Positions 5,272 to 10,699 of a stretch of 16,239 bases of DNA are shown here, one piece after another; the first letter of the stretch is position 1, and each line of letters begins with the position of its first letter. Below the pieces are notes generated by a model. It was not told the DNA's origin. It was given only the letters and a program-made list of their open reading frames with translations, and searched no databases. A program made the position numbers and the translations under genes. Source of the stretch: CAITQP01 sp964533145 (GTDB taxonomy: Bacteria > Patescibacteriota > Minisyncoccia > Phycocordibacterales > UBA9973); contig CAZHLG010000017.1 in assembly GCA_964533145.1 (NCBI GenBank), positions 1 to 16,239 on the forward strand, given 5' to 3'.

Positions 5272-6774
5272 CTATTCGACGACTCGGGTGATTGCCTCGA
5301 TCATGTCGCCCGGAGCGATCTCGATGCGGCTTTCGATGAGCGCGCCGCACTGCAGGCCTTCCGATACGGTCTTGGTCTTGTTGCGGTTCTGCTCAAGGCC
5401 GACGATCGTGCCCTTGCCGATCTCGTTCTCGCGGCGCAGGATGCGCACCTCGTTGCCGACGGCGATCTCGCCTTTCTGCACGGTGCCGCCGACGACCTGG
5501 CGGTCCTTGGTCTTGGCAAAGAGCGCCTGCGCTTTGAGCACGCCGACGGCAACGAGCGATTCGACGCGCGGGCGGCGTTCTTCGAGGATCTCGGCGAGGA
5601 ATTCGGAGAGTTTGTAGATGATGTCGAACGTGTGCACCGCAATGCCGACCTGCTCGTTGAGGTCGCGGGCGCGCGGGTCGAGCTTCGTATTGAATCCGAC
5701 GATGAGCGTGTCCGGGTCGACGGATGCGGTGCGGATGTCGTTCTCGCCGATCGTTCCGACGGCCGCCGAAATGATCTTCCAGCCGATCGTCGGCTGCTCG
5801 ATTTTTTTGATCTCTGAGACGACGGCGTCGGCGGTGCCGGCCGTGTCGGTGCGGATGATGATCGGGACGAGTTTGCGGGCGTCTTTCGGCGCGCCGCCGC
5901 GGGTCTCTTTTGCGGCACTGTCCGCGGCCTCTCTCGCGGCGGCGCGCTCGGCTTCGGCCTTGCTCGTATATGCCTTGAAGATACCGCCGACGGCCGGCAT
6001 CTGGCTCCAGCCGACGATGCCGACGGGCTGCGAGATGGTCGCCGCGTCCATGGCTTTGCCGTGGAAATTCTCCATGATGCGCGTGCCGACGATCGCCGGG
6101 CCGCAGCCCACGAACATGCCCTTTGTGAGCGTGCCGTCGCGGACGATGAGCGTCGCGGTGATGCCGCGGCGAGCGTCGAGATGGCTTTCGATGATCACGC
6201 CTTCGGCCGGACGGGACGCGTCGCCTTTGAGCTCGGCGAGGTCTGCGACAAGCAGAATGAGCTCAAGCAGATGGTCGATGCCCGTGCCTGCCTTGGCCGA
6301 GATCTCAGCAAAGGGGATGTCGCCGCCGAATCCTTCGACATAAATGCCTTTTTCCGCGAGGTCCATTTTGACCTTTTCCGGGTTGGCGTTCGGCTTGTCG
6401 ATCTTGTTGATGGCGACGATGTAGGGGAGATTGGCTTCGGTGATGCTCTTCCACGCTTCGATCGTCTGAGCTTTGACCGAATCTTCCGCCGAAACGACGA
6501 GAATGGCGATGTCGGCCGCCTGCGCACCGCGGCTGCGCATACCCTTGAACGCTTCGTGGCCCGGCGTGTCGAGGAACGTGATCGTGCGGTCGCGGCCCTC
6601 CTGATCTTTATGTGCTACTTCGTACGCCGAGAGGTGCTGCGTGATGCCGCCGGCTTCTTTGTCGACGACGTTCGTTTTGCGGATGTAGTCGAGGAGCGTC
6701 GACTTGCCGTGGTCGATGTGGCCCATGACGACGACGATCGGGGCGCGGGACTGGTGTGTGTGTTCGGGCTTCAT
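5272..6774 (-). CDS. infB: Translation initiation factor IF-2 (short form)
   Basis: 500 residues. IF-2 is the GTPase that places initiator tRNA on the 30S subunit and promotes subunit joining. G motifs: G1 GHIDHGKST (18-26), a conserved EAGGITQHLSAYEV switch region (40-53), G3 DTPGHE (69-74), G4 NKID (123-126), and a G5-type SAKAGTG near 155. Beta-barrel domain II, domain III and the C-terminal domain that binds fMet-tRNA follow. The protein begins almost directly at the G domain and lacks the IF2-N domains and long linker of E. coli IF-2 (890 residues). The ATG at 6774 is 14 bases after the DUF4446 stop; rbfA follows after four bases. No Shine-Dalgarno is present. An Ala/Glu-rich insertion (around residues 275-298) precedes the domain III sequence. 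Confidence 0.95.
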   Translation of the reverse strand: MKPEHTHQSRAPIVVVMGHIDHGKSTLLDYIRKTNVVDKEAGGITQHLSAYEVAHKDQEGRDRTITFLDTPGHEAFKGMRSRGAQAADIAILVVSAEDSVKAQTIEAWKSITEANLPYIVAINKIDKPNANPEKVKMDLAEKGIYVEGFGGDIPFAEISAKAGTGIDHLLELILLVADLAELKGDASRPAEGVIIESHLDARRGITATLIVRDGTLTKGMFVGCGPAIVGTRIMENFHGKAMDAATISQPVGIVGWSQMPAVGGIFKAYTSKAEAERAAAREAADSAAKETRGGAPKDARKLVPIIIRTDTAGTADAVVSEIKKIEQPTIGWKIISAAVGTIGENDIRTASVDPDTLIVGFNTKLDPRARDLNEQVGIAVHTFDIIYKLSEFLAEILEERRPRVESLVAVGVLKAQALFAKTKDRQVVGGTVQKGEIAVGNEVRILRRENEIGKGTIVGLEQNRNKTKTVSEGLQCGALIESRIEIAPGDMIEAITRVVE

Positions 6775-6788
6775 ATGAGAAAAGGTGA

Positions 6789-7259
6789 TTATGCGTTCGC
6801 GTCCTCGCGGGCCTGGGCGACGACGCCGGCCTCTTCGGGAGTAAGTTCTATATCGCTCGTGCCTCCTTCGATGGGTTTGGCGAAGACACTCATGCGGTCG
6901 CGGGAGTACAGACTGGAAAAGACGACGCCGTCGCCTTCTTTGTTGACGATCGCGACGGCAAAGCTGTGGTTGCCTCCGACTTCGGCGAACGGATTGAACC
7001 GCACGAGCCGTACGCCGCGGCCCTGCTTTTCGAGCCGGGACTCGAGCATGTGCGTGGCTTCGGCCTGGTCGTCGGCGCGGTCGCGCAGGGCTTTGACCCG
7101 TTCGACGATCTCGCCCATGAGGCTTTCAAGATCCTTGGCTTTTGCTCCGGCAAAGAGTCTTCGCATGCGGAGCTGGAGGCGTACAACCAGGAAGAGGCTC
7201 GTAAGTGATACGAGCGTCAAAAGAAAAAGCCCTCCGAGGAGCAGGTTTGCGGTACTCAT
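6789..7259 (-). CDS. DUF4446 family membrane-anchored protein
   Basis: 156 residues from the ATG at 7259. An ATG 21 bases further upstream lies before the predicted transcription start, so 7259 is preferred. One helix at about 5-27 is followed by a basic segment, a coiled coil at about 40-78 (KDLESLMGEIVERVKALRDRA) and a C-terminal domain with the family signature: VRFNPFAEVGGNHSFAVAIV, GDGVVFSSLY, and SVFAKPIEGG. This fits DUF4446, whose function is unknown. It is first in an operon with infB and rbfA. The gene is read from a -10 element ending ten bases before the ATG, so its mRNA should have almost no leader. Linkage to translation factors may be incidental. Confidence 0.8.
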   Translation of the reverse strand: MSTANLLLGGLFLLTLVSLTSLFLVVRLQLRMRRLFAGAKAKDLESLMGEIVERVKALRDRADDQAEATHMLESRLEKQGRGVRLVRFNPFAEVGGNHSFAVAIVNKEGDGVVFSSLYSRDRMSVFAKPIEGGTSDIELTPEEAGVVAQAREDANA

Positions 7260-7268
7260 GTGAAAAGG

Positions 7269-7274
7269 AGTATA
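7269..7274 (-). promoter_or_regulatory. -10 element of the DUF4446-infB-rbfA operon
   Basis: TATACT on the minus strand, preceded by TTG. A -35 match is weak (TTTTAA with a 17-base spacer). The element ends ten bases before the ATG at 7259, predicting a leader of at most about three bases. Confidence 0.5.
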
Positions 7275-7339
7275 CAACAAAAGACAGATAATTAAAAGGC
7301 ATCTCGAGCGGCGGCGTTCAGCGCATGATTACGGGATCA

Positions 7340-7368
7340 TTGACTTAATGATATTATAGTTGTATAGT
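7340..7368 (+). promoter_or_regulatory. Promoter for the orphan gene at 7428
   Basis: TTGACT (7340-7345), a 17-base spacer and TATAGT (7363-7368). The predicted start near 7375 leaves an AT-rich leader of about 53 bases without Shine-Dalgarno. The 168-base gap 7260-7427 holds this promoter and the divergent one for the DUF4446 operon. Confidence 0.75.
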
Positions 7369-7427
7369 TTATACGAAAAGCTTGGAATTGACTCTGGGCC
7401 ATTATTTAAAAACTAAACATATACACA

Positions 7428-8162
7428 ATGAAGCGACATACTTCCGCTGCTCTCTCTGCGCAGGATCTTGCCAGAATAAACGCTCAAATCGCGAACCTGA
7501 TCTGCGGCTCCGACGGTGCCATGCATCTCCACAGAATCCAGAGGTTCTTGAAAGACCAGAATCCAGATATCATGGTGGATCAATGGAAGCGACAGCTCTC
7601 TGATCTTGCGACATGGGATAAAGCCAAAGAAAATCATGCGGCGACAGGCCATCTTTGGTACAACCTTCCGGAATGGCCGTTCCAGATCGCATGTCTCACG
7701 ATTGGCGGAACTACGTCGCGTACTCTCCGTACGAAGATCAATGACCGCGAAAATCCGCTTTCGCCCGTATTCACCAAGCCATTCACAAAGAAAGATAAGC
7801 ATGTCGTGCATCTGATCCGGCTGCGACTGTCTTTGCTTGGGTATGCGAGCGGCCAGCTCTATTCGTATGCCGATATTGCGTGCCGACACGATGAATATCT
7901 TTTTACCTGTGGAGAGGATACGGAGATCGCGGCTAAGATCTCTGTGCATTCCGGCGACCATGCGTTCGACGAAGAAACATACGTTGTGGCAAAGCCGTTC
8001 GATCGCAATGGTATTGATAGCCTTATTCATTTCAGCGCGTATGCGCTCGGGTCTTTGAAAGTCGGTACCCGAGGAATCGATTTCGAGAAGAAAGTCTTTG
8101 ACGGAGGATCCAAAAAGACATTTTGGGTCTTCCAGTATTTGTTCGATATTCAGTCCTCGTAA
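7428..8162 (+). CDS. Hypothetical soluble protein, no recognised family
   Basis: 244 residues. No signal peptide or membrane helix is visible and I recognise no domain. The N-terminal third is helical and contains conserved-looking aromatic residues (GHLWYNLPEWPF at about 74-85). The middle is basic (PFTKKDKHVVHLIRLRLSLLGY) and the C-terminal part alternates hydrophobic and polar residues (DEETYVVAKPFDRNGIDSLIHF) as in an alpha/beta fold. The unit is free-standing: its own near-consensus promoter upstream and a strong terminator ten bases after the stop. It is noticeably more AT-rich than the genes on both sides, which suggests either a lineage-specific gene or recent acquisition. Its reading frame is intact, and the antisense frame over the same region is shorter in support, having no promoter. 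Confidence 0.65.
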   Translation: MKRHTSAALSAQDLARINAQIANLICGSDGAMHLHRIQRFLKDQNPDIMVDQWKRQLSDLATWDKAKENHAATGHLWYNLPEWPFQIACLTIGGTTSRTLRTKINDRENPLSPVFTKPFTKKDKHVVHLIRLRLSLLGYASGQLYSYADIACRHDEYLFTCGEDTEIAAKISVHSGDHAFDEETYVVAKPFDRNGIDSLIHFSAYALGSLKVGTRGIDFEKKVFDGGSKKTFWVFQYLFDIQSS

Positions 8163-8171
8163 AAGAGAGAC

Positions 8172-8202
8172 AAAAGCCTGCCTTTGGCAGGCTTTTTCTT
8201 TT
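8172..8202 (+). terminator. Terminator after the orphan gene
   Basis: AAAAGCCTGCC (8172-8182) pairs with GGCAGGCTTTT (8186-8196) around TTT, followed by a long T-rich run. The stem overlaps the -35 element of the next gene. Confidence 0.9.
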
Positions 8203-8212
8203 TTGTTACTGT
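8184..8212 (+). promoter_or_regulatory. Promoter of the cysteine desulfurase, embedded in a terminator
   Basis: TTGGCA (8184-8189), a 17-base spacer ending in TGT, and TACTGT (8207-8212). The -10 ends seven bases before the ATG at 8219, predicting a leaderless mRNA. The -35 is made from the loop and descending stem of the terminator. Confidence 0.5.
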
Positions 8213-8218
8213 GTGAAT

Positions 8219-9421
8219 ATGTTCTCGAAACGCATATATATGGATTATGCCGCCGCGGCACCGGAGATTCCGGCTGCGCGGAAGGCGCGGCGGCACGCCG
8301 AACGGCTTTTTGGCAATGCGAGCTCGATCCACAAGGAGGGGGTCGCGGCGAGCCGTGCGCTCGCCGAAGCCCGGCGCGCCGTCGCCGCGACCCTCGACGC
8401 CCATCCCGATGAGATCATTTTCACCGCGACCGGCACCGAATCCGATAATCTCGCGATCCTCGGCGCGTGCAGCCATGCGATCGAAAGCGGCATTCTCCCT
8501 CATCCGCACTTCGTCACCCTCGCGACGGAGCATCCCGCCGTCCTCGAGCGCTACCGTCATATGGAAAGCCTCGGCGCCGAGGTCACGTATGTGTCTGTCG
8601 GCGCGGACGGTCGTGTCGATCCGAAGCATGTCCGCGAGGCGCTCCGCCCGGAGACGGTGCTCGTTTCGGTCATGTATGCGAACAATGAGATCGGCACGGT
8701 TCAGCCGATACCGGAGATAGCAAAAGAGATCCGCCATTTCAAAAAGACGCTCGGTCGCGGTCAGGCGGCGGGCAGCTATCCGTATTTTCATACTGACGCC
8801 TGTCAGGCAGCGCACTACCTCGACATGCATGCGGACCGGCTCGGTGCCGACCTTGTTTCTTTTTCGGCGATCAAAATGGGCGGCGGGCACGGTGCAGCCG
8901 CACTCTATGTGCGCCGCGGCACGAAACTTACTCCCGTGCAGTATGGCGGCGGGCAGGAGTACAGTCTGCGTCCCGGTACGGAAAATCTTCCCGCGATCGC
9001 AGCCTTCGCGGCTGCCTGCGCTGTCGTCGAAAAAGAAAAGTCCCGCGAGGCGGAGCGCCTTTCGGCGCTCCGTGATCATTTCTTCGCCCGCATCCAGAAA
9101 AAGTTCCCGGAAGCGCGCATCAACGGCAGCAGAGAACACCGGCTCCCGAACAACGTCCACATCTCGTTCCCTGGTATGGCGAGCGAGCTTCTCGTCCTCG
9201 AGCTCGACGCGCGCGGCATCGCGGCCTCCGCAGGCAGTGCGTGTTCCGCCTCCGACGAGTCCGAATCGCAGGTGCTCGCCGCGCTCTACGGCGCAGGCGA
9301 CGGCAAACAGTGGGGAAGTGTGCGCTTCTCGCTCGGCCGTGGCACGAAAAAGAGCGACATCGCTGCCGCTCTCAAAGCCCTGGCTTCGATCATGAAGAAA
9401 TATTCCGCCTGGAAAAAATAA
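8219..9421 (+). CDS. Cysteine desulfurase, NifS/IscS-like (aminotransferase class V)
   Basis: 400 residues from the ATG at 8219, which places IYMDYAAAAP at the N-terminus as in the family; the frame runs further upstream only into the previous terminator. These PLP enzymes convert cysteine to alanine and pass sulfur, as a persulfide, to Fe-S cluster assembly or tRNA thiolation. Visible family motifs: FGNASSIHKEG, ATGTESDN, ATEHPA, MYANNEIGTVQP, HTDACQA, and GGGQE with RPGTEN. The PLP lysine is K219 in SFSAIKMGGG; the usual motif is SGHK followed by GPKG, so the His before Lys is replaced by Ile. The catalytic loop Cys is C342 in SAGSACSAS. No scaffold gene (IscU, SufU) adjoins it. A terminator follows directly. 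The altered motif leaves activity likely but substrate or partner uncertain. Confidence 0.88.
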   Translation: MFSKRIYMDYAAAAPEIPAARKARRHAERLFGNASSIHKEGVAASRALAEARRAVAATLDAHPDEIIFTATGTESDNLAILGACSHAIESGILPHPHFVTLATEHPAVLERYRHMESLGAEVTYVSVGADGRVDPKHVREALRPETVLVSVMYANNEIGTVQPIPEIAKEIRHFKKTLGRGQAAGSYPYFHTDACQAAHYLDMHADRLGADLVSFSAIKMGGGHGAAALYVRRGTKLTPVQYGGGQEYSLRPGTENLPAIAAFAAACAVVEKEKSREAERLSALRDHFFARIQKKFPEARINGSREHRLPNNVHISFPGMASELLVLELDARGIAASAGSACSASDESESQVLAALYGAGDGKQWGSVRFSLGRGTKKSDIAAALKALASIMKKYSAWKK

Positions 9422-9447
9422 AACCGCTCCTTTCGGAACGGTTTTTT
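9420..9447. terminator. Bidirectional terminator after the cysteine desulfurase
   Basis: AAAACCG (9420-9426) pairs with CGGTTTT (9439-9445), with an inner TCC/GGA and a TTTC loop. T-runs flank it on both strands. It overlaps the desulfurase stop codon and serves the convergent lipoprotein gene ending at 9459. Confidence 0.8.
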
Positions 9448-9458
9448 CAAATGCGGAT

Positions 9459-9725
9459 CTATCTTTGCTCCGTAATAATAACGGCGCCTTGGATGATGCC
9501 ATACGAACTTTCTTCTTTGAACGTGTACGTTTCAGGCGTATCGGTGGCATGCATCGGTTTGGTAAGATACCAGATATTGTCGTCTTTCCAAGTAACCGTT
9601 ACAAGTTTCTGACCTTTGGGTAAAGAAACTTTAGCGGTCCCGCCATAGTTTTTTGCTCTCTCGTTTTCAGTGCAGGATGCGAGAAAGAGAGTCAGTGTCA
9701 TACCTATTGCTATCAATTTTTTCAT
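9459..9725 (-). CDS. Small predicted lipoprotein
   Basis: 88 residues. Residues 1-17 form a lipoprotein signal peptide (MKKLIAIGMT, hydrophobic core) with lipobox LASC, so C18 should be lipidated and the mature protein anchored to the outer face of the membrane. The mature part of about 70 residues is polar and looks beta-rich: GTAKVSLPKGQKLVTVTW, DDNIWYLTKPM, ETYTFKEESSYGIIQGAVIITEQ. I recognise no family. The alternation and aromatic residues suggest a small beta-barrel or sandwich. It is a single-gene unit with its own TTGCTT-N17-TATAAT promoter and a shared terminator. It stands alone in orientation between two plus-strand genes, so no partner is implied. Confidence 0.7.
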   Translation of the reverse strand: MKKLIAIGMTLTLFLASCTENERAKNYGGTAKVSLPKGQKLVTVTWKDDNIWYLTKPMHATDTPETYTFKEESSYGIIQGAVIITEQR

Positions 9726-9740
9726 ACGTGCTTTTTCTTT

Positions 9741-9769
9741 ATTATATCACATATATTTTAAAAAAGCAA
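9741..9769 (-). promoter_or_regulatory. Promoter for the small lipoprotein
   Basis: On the minus strand TTGCTT (9764-9769), a 17-base AT-rich spacer and a perfect TATAAT (9741-9746). The predicted leader is about nine bases, too short for a normal ribosome-binding site. Confidence 0.75.
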
Positions 9770-9816
9770 GTATCGGGCCGCCGCCATATTTCGTAAGCGT
9801 TTTCCATTGACCGCCG

Positions 9817-9825
9817 TGCTATACT
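9817..9825 (+). promoter_or_regulatory. Extended -10 promoter of the pseudo-HtrA gene
   Basis: TGC followed by TATACT (9820-9825), the same nine bases as at 355-363. It ends eight bases before the ATG at 9833, again predicting a leaderless mRNA. A TTGACC at 9807-9812 is too close to be a -35. Confidence 0.55.
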
Positions 9826-9832
9826 CCATTAT

Positions 9833-10654
9833 ATGCATCCCGAGCAGGAGATAAAACCCATTGAAATAAAGGACCTGAACAAGACGCAGCTGATACTGCT
9901 TGCGTTCCTGCTGTCGTTCGTTACTTCGGTTGCGACCGGCATCGTGACAGTGACGCTCATGGATCAGGCTCCTGCTGCAGTATCGCAGACGATCAATCGC
10001 GTCGTGCAGCAGACCGTCGAAAAAGTCGTTCCGGGTTCGAGTAAAGTCCAGACCGTGGTCGTGAAGGAAGACGATCTTGTCGTCGATGCCGTGACCAAGA
10101 CGCGCGAGAACATCTACGGTCTCTATGATGCCGTGGACGGCACGCAGTATGGTTCGGCGTACTCGCTCGGCGGAGGCCTTTTTGCGGCATCGTGGGGCGA
10201 TATCGAACGAGGGAAGCAGTACACAGTCAAAAAGGACGGTGCCGTGCTTGCTGCAAAAGTACTGCCAGTATCGGAGGTCGGCTTCACGTTCCTTTCTGCA
10301 AGCAACGCCGCGGGCGATGAAAAGCGCGCGCCAAAGATCTCTGCGGGCACGGATGCAGATGCGAAGCCGGGTTCGACGGTCGTGGCCGTCGGCGCTGAGA
10401 ACGTGAGCAAGGGAATCGTGCAGAGCATCGTCAAGCAGACATCCGAACGCGATGTGACGCGTTCCTGGAATGCCGTATTGACGTCACTCGTACTCTCTGA
10501 GGTCCCGTACGGCACTGCGGTCGTCAATCTCGACGGCTCCGTGATCGGCTTCAGGACTTCCACTGCAAAAGGCGCGCAGATCGTCGGCATTGATGCGGTC
10601 ATGCAGCTTGCCGCAGAAGCCGAAAAGGCCGCGCTTGCCGAGGCGGCCAATTGA
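9833..10654 (+). CDS. Membrane-anchored HtrA/trypsin-like protein lacking the catalytic triad
   Basis: 273 residues. A cytoplasmic N-terminus is followed by one helix (about 18-42) and a polar/helical stalk with QTINRVVQQTVEKVVPG (52-68). Residues about 75-245 resemble the double-barrel fold of S1C (HtrA/Deg) proteases: a GGGLFAASWG segment where active enzymes have the His-containing GSG...H turn, KKDGAVLAAKVLPVSEVGF where they have DG...A.V...D, GSTVVAVGAENVSKGIVQSI matching G..V.AIG...GIVS, and YGTAVVNLDGSVIGFRT matching GNSGGPLVNLDGEVIG. In this alignment the His, Asp and Ser of the triad are all absent. There is no PDZ domain. It probably acts as a binding or scaffold protein rather than a protease; assignment is from hand alignment. 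The Clp gene starts 45 bases after its stop. Confidence 0.6.
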   Translation: MHPEQEIKPIEIKDLNKTQLILLAFLLSFVTSVATGIVTVTLMDQAPAAVSQTINRVVQQTVEKVVPGSSKVQTVVVKEDDLVVDAVTKTRENIYGLYDAVDGTQYGSAYSLGGGLFAASWGDIERGKQYTVKKDGAVLAAKVLPVSEVGFTFLSASNAAGDEKRAPKISAGTDADAKPGSTVVAVGAENVSKGIVQSIVKQTSERDVTRSWNAVLTSLVLSEVPYGTAVVNLDGSVIGFRTSTAKGAQIVGIDAVMQLAAEAEKAALAEAAN

Positions 10655-10664
10655 CAGTATACTG
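10635..10664 (+). promoter_or_regulatory. Possible promoter upstream of the Clp ATPase
   Basis: TTGCCG (10635-10640), an 18-base spacer and TATACT (10659-10664), overlapping the end of the previous gene. An alternative uses TTGACA at 10651-10656 with TATAAA at 10677-10682, but its 20-base spacer is too long. A 5-bp hairpin (GCCCT-ATAA-AGGGC, 10673-10686) lies in the leader. No CIRCE or CtsR repeat is visible. Confidence 0.4.
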
Positions 10665-10699
10665 CTAAAGTTGCCCTATAAAGGGCCTTCAAAAACCAT

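Noticed and set aside
8150..9550. Minus-strand open frame of 466 codons over the cysteine desulfurase
   Set aside because: It crosses two terminators and is antisense to a gene with clear family motifs.
9807..9812. TTGACC as -35 of the pseudo-HtrA gene
   Set aside because: It is only seven bases from the -10 element; the extended TGC makes a -35 unnecessary.
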